NCBI GenBank assembly: GCA_018261755.1
Contig: JAGTRJ010000002.1
Location: 1 to 64,000 of the forward strand
Length of the DNA stretch: 64,000 bases
Source: Burkholderiaceae bacterium
GTDB lineage: Bacteria; Pseudomonadota; Gammaproteobacteria; Burkholderiales; Burkholderiaceae_D
Direction: 5' to 3'
Position numbers and translations under genes: made by a program. The notes below the pieces were generated by a model. The model saw only the letters and a list, made by a program, of their open reading frames with translations. It searched no databases and was not told where the DNA came from. This document shows, piece by piece, positions 17,396 through 27,171 of this stretch; the stretch's first letter is position 1; each line of letters opens with the position of its first letter.

Positions 17396-17510
17396 CAAAA
17401 CACATCGGTTCCGCCACTTATTCCGCGGCTGTTTAAATATACTGCACCCAGTATTTTTGGGGCGCCAAATTGGCTTAATTGAACGATTTTGTCATTTCGG
17501 TCAGTTACTT
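17385..17510 (+). repeat. Dispersed intergenic repeat, copy B (long form)
   Basis: Core at 17385-17458: GGGGTAT, AAAACA, CCGCGGCTGTTT and ATACTGCACCCAGTAT plus T tract. The extension to 17510 carries GGCTTAA and GGTCAGTTA, shared with copies E and H. It lies between btuB and btuC, antisense to them, and its first bases contain the possible btuC start. Confidence 0.8.
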
Positions 17511-17592
17511 GCACCAAGCTGCAGCCCTCCCAAAAACATCCTGTGCGGCACCCTGTTTGCAAACAGAATGCCGCTGCATTATCGACCAAGCA

Positions 17593-19572
17593 TCAAAAGT
17601 CGTAACGCGCCGTCACCTTCAATTGCCGGCCGGCATCCGGATAAATGCCGGACAGGCAGCCGTATGCATTGCTGAAGTAATGCTTGTTGGTCAGGTTCGC
17701 GCCGACGATTGCGAATTCCCACTGGCCGATTTTCTGCGCATAGCGTGCATCAAACGTCAGATGCGACGGAATGCGCGCGCTGCAATTGTTGCTGAAATCG
17801 CCGCCGTAACGCTGCTCGCTCGCCCATTGTGCGCCAACCGACGCGCTCTGACCTGAACCCGGCAGCCACGACAACCGTGCCGACGCGGTATTCTTCGGCA
17901 CCATCACCATCTCGCGCCCGGCGTATGGCCCGTCGGTGAACGTCGCCTGCACGTGCTGCAGATTCGCATTCAGCATCCACGCCGGCGCCAGCCGCAAGCT
18001 GCCTTCGATTTCGATCCCGCGGCGGCGGGTCGGGTCGAGGTTCACGTTCGCACCATAGTAACCGGCGGTCGGGTCGTAAAAGATTTCATCGTGCAACCGG
18101 TGCTGGAACAGGCGCACCGTCAGCTTTTTCGACTTGTCGCCGACGGTCGCGCCCAGCTCCAGATCGTTCGAGGTCTGCGGCTTTAGCGGTTCATTCGCCA
18201 GCACGGTCAGCGCATTTTCATCGACGTTCGCCACGCGATAGCTGCGCCCCGCCTTCGCGAACACGGTCGCCTGCGGCGCAACCGCATAGCTGCCCTGCAA
18301 TTCCCACGCATTCAGCGATTGCTTCTTGTTGTAGGTGGCGGTGGTGTATGGCACCGGATCGACCGAATCCTTGTCGAAATTTTCGTGCCGCACGCCGGCA
18401 GCGAGGCGCGCATTGCCCCATTTCACTTCGTCGCGCAGGTAAACCGCGCGCGAATTCTGGGTCGCGTCCGCCTTCGAATACGCGCTGTCGGTCACGCGGC
18501 TCCAATGGGCGAAATCCAGTCCGGCGACGAACTCATTAGTCACGCTGCCGCTGGCGTTGAGGTTGCGCAGGCGCGGCGAAAATTGCGTTTGCCTGGTGTC
18601 GTATTTCAGTGTCGAGGTGCCATAGCTGCCCATGTCGTACAACGCGCTCGCCTTGCGTTCGCGATGCGACAGTTCCGCCGCAACTTCCCACGCACCTAAC
18701 TTGCGCTCGACGAAGCCGGTAAAACGGTTGGTGTCGAGCGACGCATAATCGTTTGGCGTATTGGCCTGACGCGGATTGGCGTTGAACTGCGCCAGCGTCA
18801 GCGCGCCGGGGAAGCGCGAATCTTGCCGCGACACATCCACCCGCACGCCAGCGCGACCTTCGTTCGATGTCCACTGCGCGCCGCCGCTGAAATTTTCCTG
18901 CGTGACTGCATTGTTGTCGCGGTAATTGTCGGACTTCAGCTTGCCCGCGCTCGCATCCAGCGAAAAACCATCCCAGCCGGTCATCACCGATGCGCGTGCC
19001 TCGCGATGGTTGAACTGGCCGAGTTCCAGCGTGGCCGAACCGTGCGTGCCGGTCATCGTGCCGCGCCTGGTGATGATGTGGATCACGCCGCCGGTGGCGC
19101 CATCACCATACAGCACGCTGCTGCCGCCCCGGATAATCTCGATCCGCTCGACCGTATCGATCGGAATCGACGACAACAGCGGCGCCGTCAGTTCATTCTC
19201 CGACAGCCGGATGCCATCGACCAGCACCACCATGTTCTGGCTGCTGTTGGTGCCGAAACCGCGCAGGTCGAGTTCGTAATCCTGCGTGCCATAACTGCTT
19301 GGTCGGCCATACACTCCGCCGAGCTTGCGCACCGCTTCGTTGACGTTGTCGATACCGGCGCCCCTGATTTCGCCGGCGGTAATCACGGTGGCGCCAATCG
19401 GCGCCAGCGCCGGATCATTGGCAAAGCGCGAGGCGGTCACGACCACCGGCGCCAGTGCCTTGTCGGCTTCAGTTTGAGCAAGGGCGGGAGAATGAAAAAT
19501 GGCGGACAGCGCGGCAACCAGCGCCAGCGGCGCGAATGCCGCCGCGCGCGAACGAGAAACGGAAAAAATCAT
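17593..19572 (-). CDS. btuB: TonB-dependent vitamin B12 receptor, BtuB-like
   Basis: Outer-membrane receptor of 659 residues that imports cobalamin with energy from TonB. A signal peptide ends at A-L-A-Q near residue 33, and a TonB box-like P-V-V-V-T-A-S-R follows. The plug domain has D-L-R-G-F-G and V-L-V-D-G-I-R, then R-I-E-I-I-R-G-G-S-S-V-L-Y-G, and the barrel ends with the expected terminal phenylalanine (A-R-Y-D-F). A cobalamin riboswitch precedes it and btuCDF follow on the same strand, which fixes the substrate as a corrinoid with good confidence. Confidence 0.9.
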   Translation of the reverse strand: MIFSVSRSRAAAFAPLALVAALSAIFHSPALAQTEADKALAPVVVTASRFANDPALAPIGATVITAGEIRGAGIDNVNEAVRKLGGVYGRPSSYGTQDYELDLRGFGTNSSQNMVVLVDGIRLSENELTAPLLSSIPIDTVERIEIIRGGSSVLYGDGATGGVIHIITRRGTMTGTHGSATLELGQFNHREARASVMTGWDGFSLDASAGKLKSDNYRDNNAVTQENFSGGAQWTSNEGRAGVRVDVSRQDSRFPGALTLAQFNANPRQANTPNDYASLDTNRFTGFVERKLGAWEVAAELSHRERKASALYDMGSYGTSTLKYDTRQTQFSPRLRNLNASGSVTNEFVAGLDFAHWSRVTDSAYSKADATQNSRAVYLRDEVKWGNARLAAGVRHENFDKDSVDPVPYTTATYNKKQSLNAWELQGSYAVAPQATVFAKAGRSYRVANVDENALTVLANEPLKPQTSNDLELGATVGDKSKKLTVRLFQHRLHDEIFYDPTAGYYGANVNLDPTRRRGIEIEGSLRLAPAWMLNANLQHVQATFTDGPYAGREMVMVPKNTASARLSWLPGSGQSASVGAQWASEQRYGGDFSNNCSARIPSHLTFDARYAQKIGQWEFAIVGANLTNKHYFSNAYGCLSGIYPDAGRQLKVTARYDF

Positions 19573-19699
19573 GATATTGTTTTCGAAACATGAGCGCCAG
19601 ACCGGCTTCCCCGCTGGCCCGGCTCAACGAAAGCGGCAACAGGGATTCGAAAACGATGATGAATCGCCATTCCGGAGTTCCCCGTCCGCAGCACTTCCT

Positions 19700-19930
19700 C
19701 TTATCTGGCCGGTATCCGGGCTAGCAAGTCGCTTCGAACCGAAGCCGGCGGCCTCACCTTCCCATGCGAATCATGCACAGTGGTATTGAAAGGCCGACTG
19801 TCGCCTGCGCGACACTTGCTTACCGTTGCGGGGGCAGCACACGTTGGCTCATGGGGATATCCCCCAAAGCGCCGTGTTTCCCGTTTAACCGCGAACAGGA
19901 ATCTGTCCGCGAGCACCAGAACGGTGAGAT
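19700..19930 (-). promoter_or_regulatory. Cobalamin (B12) riboswitch of btuB
   Basis: On the minus strand the leader contains the conserved TGCCCCCGCAACGGTAAG-like core at about 19818-19838 (here GCTGCCCCCGCAACGGTAAG) and the B12 box AGCCCGGATACCGGCC at 19707-19722, near the 3' end, as in known AdoCbl riboswitches. The upstream A-C-G-G-G-A-A-A segment is also present. B12 binding should lower btuB expression. The aptamer ends about 130 bases before the btuB ATG, leaving room for an expression platform. Exact 5' end is approximate. Confidence 0.92.
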
Positions 19931-19963
19931 TGTAATGCCTGTCGCCAAAAGGCGGCAAGAACC

Positions 19964-22042
19964 TCAATGTATCGTCGGTGTTTTCGGCAGCTCCACCGGC
20001 AGTGATATCGTCAGCACGGTGCCGCCGCGATTTTCGACCGTTGCGATGCCGCCCAGCATCGCAATGCGCTCACGGATTCCGAGCAGCCCGAAACCATCGC
20101 CAGCCGACTGCTCTTCATCGCTGATGCCGACTCCATTGTCGGCTACCGTCATCACCAGATGATCGCCATCGCGCTTCAGTTCGATTGACACCCTGGTCGC
20201 ACTCGCGTGCCGCTGAACGTTCGTCAGCGCCTCCTGCATCACGCGGAACAAGGTGGTTGCAATGTGTTCGCCGGCAGGCAAATCATCTTCGTTGCCATGC
20301 AATTCGCACTCGATGCCGCTTCGCCGCTGAAACGCCTTCGCCTGCCACTCAAGCGCGGCAAACAGACCCAGATCGAGCACCGACGGGCGAAGATTGTTGA
20401 TGATGGCCCGGACATTGTTTACCGTGACATCAATATGCTGCAACACTTCCTTGAGCCGTTCGGCGAACAGCGAAGGATCGGCTGCAATCTGGGCCAGCAT
20501 CGACACATCGATTTTCAGCGCCAGCAAATGCTGCCCCAGCTCGTCATGAATCTCGCGCGCAATCCGCTTGCGTTCGTCCTCGCGAATCCTGTCCTGATAT
20601 GCAACCAGCTGCCGCAGCTGTTCGCGCGACTGATGCAACTCTGCCTCAATGCGCTTCATATTGGTAATATCGGTAATGAAGCCGTGGAAAATCGTAGCGC
20701 CATCATCCTGCCTTTCCGGCATCGCCATGGCAAGCAGCCAGCGCATGCCGTATTTCGGCAGGTTGACGCGAAATTCATGCTGCCACGAACGCAGTGTCTG
20801 CATGGATTCAAGAATGGATGCATGCAGCGCCTCAACGTCATCAGGATGCATCAACGAAAATGGCAGCGCCGGGTCGGCGTAAATCGATTCTTGCGACAAA
20901 CCGCTTACTATCTCGACCGTACTGCCAACAAACGGAAACGAAAAGCTGCCATCACGCGCCAGACGGTATTGATAGACAATGCCAGGGATATTGGATGTGA
21001 GATCAACGAGCTGCTGATGACTCTTGCGCAATGCTTCTTCAGCCCGCTTCCGCTCGCTAATGTCGCGAATATAGCCAGCGCAAAATGCTTTGCCTTCATG
21101 CCAAAGCAGGTTAATGGATACCTCAACCGGCACCAATTCACCCGATGCAACCCGATGCACGGTTTCGATCACCATTCCCTCTTCCTGCTTCAACCGTTCC
21201 TCGATTTTCGCCAAATCGGCCGGCGTAATGGACGGATTCCAATCAGTTACATGCCATTGCAGTATCTCCTCCTGACTGGCACCGAAGTGCCGGCATGCCG
21301 CCTGATTGATGAACACCATCCTCGACCGATCTGCCGGATCGACAACGTAAACCGGATCATTGGAAAACTCGACCAGACGCCGGAACATCGACGCCTCTTT
21401 CTCGGCTTCATGCCGACGGGTAATGTCGCGCGCAATGCCAAGCACGCCAATAATCTGCCCATCATCGGTTCTGACTGGAATCTTGATCGTCTCCAGCAAC
21501 GCCCTGCTGCCATCTTCGGCAAAGGTTATCCATTCCTCATTAACCCTTGCTTCCTCCGCAACCAGCGCGGCATGATCGTTCTGCCGGAATGCATCTGCCT
21601 GCGCGGCATCGACGAAATCGTAATCAGTCCGGCCGATAATCTCCGGTTCTTTCTTGCCGAAGAAACGTTCGAATGCCGGGTTGCAATTGAGGTAATGGCC
21701 ATCGACATCCTTCAGCCAGATCAGATCCGGAATGGTCTGGAACAGGCTTTTCAGCCGCGCCTCGCTTTGGGCCAGGTTGGAGCGAAGAATACGCCCCTCA
21801 GTTTTTGCCAGCACAAAACGCCAACTGCCGATAAGGAACAATGTCAATAACAGCAGGATGCAAACCGTGAGAAGCGTGAATTCGAGTTCGCGCCCGGCAA
21901 TATCCACTTGCGCGCAAACGATATCCGTTCGGTATAGCAGGAATGCGACAATGCCCAATACCAGCACAATCGGCAAAAAAATCCGCAAGACACTGTACAG
22001 ACAACTGCCGCGCGAAGTTTGGTGAATTTCGGGTAATGACAC
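19964..22042 (-). CDS. Membrane PAS sensor histidine kinase (NarX/DegS type)
   Basis: A 692-residue kinase that starts with GTG (AGGTGG upstream). Two membrane helices near residues 17-40 and 54-75 leave only a very short loop outside, so sensing is probably by three cytoplasmic PAS domains (about 90-210, 215-335 and 345-470). The H-box E-R-K-R-I-A-R-E-I-H-D-E-L-G-Q carries His499, and the ATP-binding domain has Q-E-A-L-T-N-V-Q-R-H-A and D-N-G-V-G-I. No response regulator is nearby. Its kinase core resembles that of the orphan kinase at 13708-14625, and its PAS domains resemble those of the GGDEF-EAL protein at 47351-50923. Confidence 0.88.
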   Translation of the reverse strand: MSLPEIHQTSRGSCLYSVLRIFLPIVLVLGIVAFLLYRTDIVCAQVDIAGRELEFTLLTVCILLLLTLFLIGSWRFVLAKTEGRILRSNLAQSEARLKSLFQTIPDLIWLKDVDGHYLNCNPAFERFFGKKEPEIIGRTDYDFVDAAQADAFRQNDHAALVAEEARVNEEWITFAEDGSRALLETIKIPVRTDDGQIIGVLGIARDITRRHEAEKEASMFRRLVEFSNDPVYVVDPADRSRMVFINQAACRHFGASQEEILQWHVTDWNPSITPADLAKIEERLKQEEGMVIETVHRVASGELVPVEVSINLLWHEGKAFCAGYIRDISERKRAEEALRKSHQQLVDLTSNIPGIVYQYRLARDGSFSFPFVGSTVEIVSGLSQESIYADPALPFSLMHPDDVEALHASILESMQTLRSWQHEFRVNLPKYGMRWLLAMAMPERQDDGATIFHGFITDITNMKRIEAELHQSREQLRQLVAYQDRIREDERKRIAREIHDELGQHLLALKIDVSMLAQIAADPSLFAERLKEVLQHIDVTVNNVRAIINNLRPSVLDLGLFAALEWQAKAFQRRSGIECELHGNEDDLPAGEHIATTLFRVMQEALTNVQRHASATRVSIELKRDGDHLVMTVADNGVGISDEEQSAGDGFGLLGIRERIAMLGGIATVENRGGTVLTISLPVELPKTPTIH

Positions 22043-22219
22043 GATGCAACCACCTCAAAAACAAACGATACAGCGCTAGAATACCCGTTCAAAACCGGCT
22101 GCATTTATCATAGCTTAAACGTTGCTAACAAATTGCAGCCAGACTCGCGCCTGCAGCAACAGAAAGCCGTCCAGCGTCAGACATCGAACCAACAGATGAA
22201 ATTTTTCCCGGAACAAATC

Positions 22220-23644
22220 ATGTACGAACAACTCGCGCTTTACATCGACGGCGAATTCCTCACCGGCAACGGCCGCATCGAACAGGAAATCATCAATCCG
22301 GCCACGCTCAAGCCACTCGGCCACCTGCCGCACGCCACCCGCGCCGATCTCGATCAGGCGCTGTTGTCGGCGCATCGCGCCTTTTCCCAATGGCGCGACA
22401 CGTCAGCAGTCGAACGTTCGCGCATCCTGCGCCGCGCAGCCGAGCTGATGCGCGAACGCCGCATCGAGATCGCGACCGGCATCACGCTGGATGAAGGCAA
22501 GCCGTTGCGCGAAGCGATCAGCGAAGTGCAGACGTCAATCGAGCATCTTGAATGGCATGCGGAGGAAGGCCGGCGGATTTACGGCCGCCTGATTCCGCCG
22601 CGTTCGCCCAATGTGCGGCAGATGGTGCTGCGCGAGCCGGTCGGCGTCTGCGCCGCATTCACGCCATGGAATTTCCCGCTCGGACAAGCGATCCGCAAGG
22701 TCGGCGCGGCGCTGGGCGCGGGCTGCACCATCATCGTCAAGGGGGCGGAAGAATGTCCGAGCGGCATCGTCGCGATGGCGCGCGCCTTTCACGATGCTGG
22801 CCTGCCGCATGGCGTGCTGAACGTGGTCTGGGGCGTGCCGGCCGACATTTCCGCCTACCTGATTGCATCGCCCATCGTGCGTCAGGTATCGTTCACCGGC
22901 TCGGTGCCAGTCGGCAAGCAATTGGCATCGCTGGCTGGCGCACAAATGAAGCGGATGACGATGGAACTGGGCGGGCATGCACCGGCGATCGTGTTCGACG
23001 ATGCCGATATCGACCACACCGCCGCCATGCTGGCGCGCTACAAATTGCGCAACAGCGGCCAAATCTGCATCTCGCCGTCGCGCTTTTTCATCCACGAAAA
23101 GGTGTATGACCAGTTCGTGACCCGCTTTGTCGAAACGATGCGCACGGTCAAGATTGGCAACGGCCTGGACGATGGCGTCGAGATGGGGCCGCTGGTGCAT
23201 GAACGGCGGGTTGAGTGGATGCAGCAGATGGTCGATGACGCGCGCTCGCACGGCGCGACCGTGCTGCTCGGCGGCAAGCGGCTCGACCACCCCGGCCACT
23301 TCTTTGCGCCGACGGTGCTGACCGAAGTGCCGCCGAACGCGCGCATCCTGCATGAAGAACCGTTCGGCCCGGTCGCGCCGCTACTGCGCTTTAAGGACAC
23401 CGACGACGTGCTGCGGCAGGCGAACAGCCTGCCTTATGGGCTGGCCTCCTATGTGTTCACCAACTCGATCTCGACCGCAACAAAGGCTTCGAACGCGATT
23501 GAAGCCGGGCTGGTGTATGTGAACCAGATCGCGGTGGTGGCCGAAACGCCGTTCGGCGGTATCAAGGACAGCGGTATCGGCAGCGAAGGCGGCGCCGAAA
23601 CGTTCGACTGCTATCTGAACACGAAATACGTGATGCAGGGTTGA
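22220..23644 (+). CDS. NAD(P)-dependent aldehyde dehydrogenase, succinate-semialdehyde dehydrogenase-like
   Basis: A 474-residue aldehyde dehydrogenase that oxidises an aldehyde to the acid. It shows T-P-W-N-F-P, F-T-G-S-V-P-V-G, E-L-G-G-H-A-P with the general-base Glu, and the nucleophile Cys in N-S-G-Q-I-C. The common form of the last motif is G-Q-x-C, so the active site is intact. I start at the ATG giving M-Y-E-Q-L-A-L-Y-I-D-G-E-F; in-frame Met codons at 22196 and 22133 are further from the family start. It is a single gene between a kinase and yceI, so context does not identify the substrate. Confidence 0.85.
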   Translation: MYEQLALYIDGEFLTGNGRIEQEIINPATLKPLGHLPHATRADLDQALLSAHRAFSQWRDTSAVERSRILRRAAELMRERRIEIATGITLDEGKPLREAISEVQTSIEHLEWHAEEGRRIYGRLIPPRSPNVRQMVLREPVGVCAAFTPWNFPLGQAIRKVGAALGAGCTIIVKGAEECPSGIVAMARAFHDAGLPHGVLNVVWGVPADISAYLIASPIVRQVSFTGSVPVGKQLASLAGAQMKRMTMELGGHAPAIVFDDADIDHTAAMLARYKLRNSGQICISPSRFFIHEKVYDQFVTRFVETMRTVKIGNGLDDGVEMGPLVHERRVEWMQQMVDDARSHGATVLLGGKRLDHPGHFFAPTVLTEVPPNARILHEEPFGPVAPLLRFKDTDDVLRQANSLPYGLASYVFTNSISTATKASNAIEAGLVYVNQIAVVAETPFGGIKDSGIGSEGGAETFDCYLNTKYVMQG

Positions 23645-23654
23645 ACGGACCACA

Positions 23655-24218
23655 TTACGGCTTGATCGCCTCGACCGAAATCGTCAGCTTCACGTCGTCG
23701 CTGACGTAAGGCGCATACTTGCCCATATTGAAGTCCGAGCGTTTCAGCTGCGTGGTGGCATTCGCGCCGCACGCATCCTTGTTTGCCATCGGATGCAGCA
23801 TGCAATGAAACGACGTGACCGTCAGCGTCACCGGCCTGGCGATGCCCTTGATTGTCAGCGTGCCGTTGACCGTGACCAGTCGCTCGCCATCGAAGCGGAA
23901 ATCGTCCGACCTGAACGTGATTTCAGGATATTTTTTGGTGTCGAAGAATTCCTCCGCCTGAATGTGCTCATTCAGTATCGAGCCGGTGTTCACCGAGCGC
24001 GCATCGATGCGCACCACCATGCTGCCGGTTTTCGCCACTCGGTCGATGGTAATCGTGCCGCTGGTCTGGTCGAAGCGGCTCTGCTGGGTAGAAAAACCGA
24101 AGTGGCTGTATTCGAAGCGCGGGTACGTGTGCATATTGTCGATCACGTAAATTTCCGGTGCGGCCTGAGCAACGGTGGAGGCGAGCAGCGCCGTCACGAG
24201 GATGAAACTTTGTTTCAT
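23655..24218 (-). CDS. YceI family periplasmic lipid-binding protein
   Basis: A 187-residue protein of the YceI lipocalin-like family, which binds isoprenoid-type lipids in the periplasm. A signal peptide ends at A-Q-A-A near residue 20, followed by the family core: H-T-Y-P-R-F-E-Y-S-H-F-G, the V-x-V-x-I-D-A-R-S-V-N-T-G strand, F-F-D-T-K-K-Y-P-E-I-T-F and G-x-L-T-I-K-G. GGGAGAG precedes the ATG. It ends ten bases from the convergent aldehyde dehydrogenase. Confidence 0.88.
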   Translation of the reverse strand: MKQSFILVTALLASTVAQAAPEIYVIDNMHTYPRFEYSHFGFSTQQSRFDQTSGTITIDRVAKTGSMVVRIDARSVNTGSILNEHIQAEEFFDTKKYPEITFRSDDFRFDGERLVTVNGTLTIKGIARPVTLTVTSFHCMLHPMANKDACGANATTQLKRSDFNMGKYAPYVSDDVKLTISVEAIKP

Positions 24219-24298
24219 GATGAACTCTCCCAGTGGTTGAGGATGCCTGCGAATGTACCAGCTATGCGAAAAACCGGCCGGCGTCAGCCATTTTTACC

Positions 24299-24386
24299 AA
24301 AAATACACTACCCCTTGTATATGAAAACATCAGCGAAATATCCTGCGCAACCCATAGTTTTCGGCACATACCCCACCATTTTCATC
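24299..24386 (-). repeat. Dispersed intergenic repeat, copy C
   Basis: The most diverged copy. Read on the minus strand: GTGAAAATGG-like flank (GATGAAAATGG), GGGGTATG, AAAAC, CGCTG-n-TGTTTT, then ATAC-n-GTGTATTTTT. It lies between the ATPase 3' end and yceI. The flank contains the ATPase stop codon. Confidence 0.7.
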
Positions 24387-27054
24387 GTTTTCCGGCCAAA
24401 AACCGCTTTCGCAGCTCGTCCAGCAGCAGCATCACACAGGCGAACGGCAACACGAACAGCCATGCGTCGGCGGCAATCGGCGCGGTGTCGAACAGCGCAT
24501 GGCCCCATGGCGTGTAAACGATAAACAGGATCAACGCAACCTCGAACGCGACCCCTGCCAGCACCACCGGATTCCTGAACCAGCCGAGCGCGAACACCGA
24601 ACGACTGTCGCTGCGGCAAAGGAACACGTTCACTACCTGCATCACCACCACTGCCGCGAGGCAGGCGGTAGTCGCCTGCAGATACAACGGATCATGCGCC
24701 GCCAGTTCCTGCCCGTATTCCCAGCCACCGCCGCCCAGCACGAAGAAGAACACGGCCATCGCGGCCAGCGCTTCCATCAATCCGAGCAGAACGAATGCGC
24801 GCAGCGCCAGCTTCAGATTGAACAGCCGCTCATCCTTCGGTCGCGGCGGTCGCTGCATGATTTGCGGATCAGGTTTCTCCGCACCCAGCCCGACCGCCGG
24901 CAGCGAATCAGTGCCGAGATCGATCAGAAGCACCTGAATCAGGCTCAAGCCCAGCGGCACCTTGAACAGCGTGAACGCCAGATACGGGACCAGTTCCGGC
25001 ACGTTCGAGGTCAGGATGTAGGTCAGGAACTTGCGTATGTTGTCGAACACCGCGCGCCCTTCCTCGATCGCATTCACGATGCTGGCGAAATTATCGTCCA
25101 GCAGCACCATGTCAGCCGCTTCCTTCGCCACATCGGTGCCGGTGATACCCATCGCGATGCCGATGTGCGCGCTTTTCAGCGCCGGCGCATCGTTCACGCC
25201 ATCGCCGGTGACTGCAACGATCTGCCCCTTGGCCTTCAACACCTCGACAATGCGCCGTTTCTGATCGGCGGCGATGCGCGCGAAAATGATTTCCTCGGCA
25301 TCCAGCGCCAGCCTCAGCTGGATGTCGGAAATCGTGCGCAATTGCTCGCCTGTCAGCACGACCACGTTGTCGGTTTTCGTCATGCCGATTTCGCGCGCGA
25401 TCGCCGCCGCAGTACGCGGATGGTCGCCGGTCACCATGATCACGCGGATGCCGGCATCGCCGCACAGACGAATTGCTTCCGGGACTTCCGGGCGCGGTGG
25501 GTCTTCCAGACCGACCAGACCGGCAAACACCATTTCTTGCTCTAGGTCGTCTTGCTGCCAGCCTGCATCGAGCCGCCGATGCGCCAGCGCCAGCACGCGC
25601 AAGCCCTGTCCGCCCATCTCGTCCTGCATCCGGCGCGCCCGCTGCCGCTCGGCATCGGTCAATTCGCGCAGTTCTCCATCGGTCTGTATCCAGCGACACA
25701 ACGGCAGCACCGCTTCCGGCGCGCCTTTGCAAAACAGGTGTGCGCCATCAGGCAATGCCTGCACGGTAGAGAGCCGCAGTCGGTCGGTATCGAACGGAAT
25801 TTCATGCAGCTTCGGATACGACGGAACATCCGCCAAACCCTTTTGCGCCATCTCGACCAGCGCGATTTCCATCGGATCGCCCAACAACGCGCCATTGTTG
25901 CCGTTGCGCAGATCGTGACAAAACATCGCGGTCAACAGGAAATGGCACGCCGATTTCGGCATCGGTTGCGCAAGACGGGAAAACTCGCTTGTTGCGGCAT
26001 CACCCGCCAGCAGAACCTGCTTTACCGACATCCTGTTCTGCGTCAGCGTGCCGGTCTTGTCGGTGCAGATCACGGTGGTCGAGCCAAGCGTTTCGACTGA
26101 CGGCAGGTAGCGGATCAGCACATTGCGCTTCGCCATCCGCTGCGTGCCCAGCACCAGCGACAAGGTCAGCGTCGCCAGCATCCCTTCCGGCACCAGCGCG
26201 ACGATGATACCGACCGCGAACAGGAACGCCTTCCAGATTGAAATGCCGGTAATCAACCAGCCGGCGATGAAGAACACGATGCCGATGGCAATCGCCATGA
26301 ACACGATGATGCGCGATACCCGCGCCATTTCCATCGTCAGCGGCGAAACCAATTCGATACCTGTTTGTGTCAGATGGGCAATCTTGCCAAATTCCGTATG
26401 CGCGCCGGTCGCGTATACCACCGCCTTTGCCTGGCCAGACACCAGCGATGTACCGGCCAGCAGGATGTTTGACGCGTGGATCAGCTCGCCATTGCGCTCG
26501 ACCGGCGCCGCATCGCGCGCCTGCGGCAGCGATTCGCCGGTGACGCTAGCATTGTTCGCCCGCACGCCGTAAGCCTCGATCAGCCGGCAGTCGGCCGGGA
26601 TGCTGTCGCCCGCTTCCAGCAGCAGGATGTCGCCCGGCACCAGTTGCTCGACCGGCAGCACCAGCACGCTGCCGGCGCGCAGCACGTCGGCCTGATGCGG
26701 CAGCAGGTTTTTTAACGCCGCCAGCGTGCGCTCGACTCGCCATTCCTGCCAGAATGCGAACACGCCGTTGATGACGATCACGCCGATGATGGCGAAGCCG
26801 ACCTTGCTCCATCCCTGATCGGGATCGTGCCATTCGGAGAAGAAACACAGCCCGGCGGCGACCCACAGGATGATCGCGAAAAAGTGCGTAAATTCCTTGA
26901 TGAAGCGCAGCAGCAGCGATTCGCCGGCGACTTCCTCGACCCGGTTCGGACCATATTCCTTCAGCCGCCGCGCCGCTTCGGCCTGGCTCAATCCGTCCTG
27001 GCTGCTGCCCAGGCTGGCAAGCGCTTCGTGAATGCCTAGCAGGTGAATTTTCAT
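24382..27054 (-). CDS. P-type cation-transporting ATPase (P2 class)
   Basis: A 890-residue P-type ATPase of the Ca2+/Na+,K+ type. The phosphorylated Asp332 is in C-T-D-K-T-G-T-L-T, the actuator motif is V-T-G-E-S-L, the hinge V-T-G-D-G-V-N-D-A-P-A-L. Helix M4 has V-A-L-V-P-E-G-M-L-A-T-L, the P-E-G-x-L-A-T form of Na+,K+- and related ATPases, so heavy-metal transport is unlikely. About ten membrane helices are visible. I start at the ATG at 27054; a GTG nine codons earlier lies inside repeat copy D. The exact ion cannot be told from sequence. Confidence 0.9.
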   Translation of the reverse strand: MKIHLLGIHEALASLGSSQDGLSQAEAARRLKEYGPNRVEEVAGESLLLRFIKEFTHFFAIILWVAAGLCFFSEWHDPDQGWSKVGFAIIGVIVINGVFAFWQEWRVERTLAALKNLLPHQADVLRAGSVLVLPVEQLVPGDILLLEAGDSIPADCRLIEAYGVRANNASVTGESLPQARDAAPVERNGELIHASNILLAGTSLVSGQAKAVVYATGAHTEFGKIAHLTQTGIELVSPLTMEMARVSRIIVFMAIAIGIVFFIAGWLITGISIWKAFLFAVGIIVALVPEGMLATLTLSLVLGTQRMAKRNVLIRYLPSVETLGSTTVICTDKTGTLTQNRMSVKQVLLAGDAATSEFSRLAQPMPKSACHFLLTAMFCHDLRNGNNGALLGDPMEIALVEMAQKGLADVPSYPKLHEIPFDTDRLRLSTVQALPDGAHLFCKGAPEAVLPLCRWIQTDGELRELTDAERQRARRMQDEMGGQGLRVLALAHRRLDAGWQQDDLEQEMVFAGLVGLEDPPRPEVPEAIRLCGDAGIRVIMVTGDHPRTAAAIAREIGMTKTDNVVVLTGEQLRTISDIQLRLALDAEEIIFARIAADQKRRIVEVLKAKGQIVAVTGDGVNDAPALKSAHIGIAMGITGTDVAKEAADMVLLDDNFASIVNAIEEGRAVFDNIRKFLTYILTSNVPELVPYLAFTLFKVPLGLSLIQVLLIDLGTDSLPAVGLGAEKPDPQIMQRPPRPKDERLFNLKLALRAFVLLGLMEALAAMAVFFFVLGGGGWEYGQELAAHDPLYLQATTACLAAVVVMQVVNVFLCRSDSRSVFALGWFRNPVVLAGVAFEVALILFIVYTPWGHALFDTAPIAADAWLFVLPFACVMLLLDELRKRFLAGKR

Positions 27055-27066
27055 GGCTTTGCCCCG

Positions 27067-27154
27067 AAAAATATACTCCACCCTGTATTTTTAAACCACC
27101 ATGAAATATGTGGCCCAGCAGCTTGTTTTACATTGATACCCCCATCATTTTCAC
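27067..27154 (-). repeat. Dispersed intergenic repeat, copy D
   Basis: On the minus strand: GGTGAAAATGAT flank, GGGGGTAT, AAAACA, GGGCCACATATTT, GGTTTAAAA and ATACAGGGTGGAGTAT plus TTTTT. Its end is only 12 bases before the ATPase ATG, so it forms most of that gene's leader. Confidence 0.8.
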
Positions 27155-27171
27155 CATTTCAGCCACCACAT

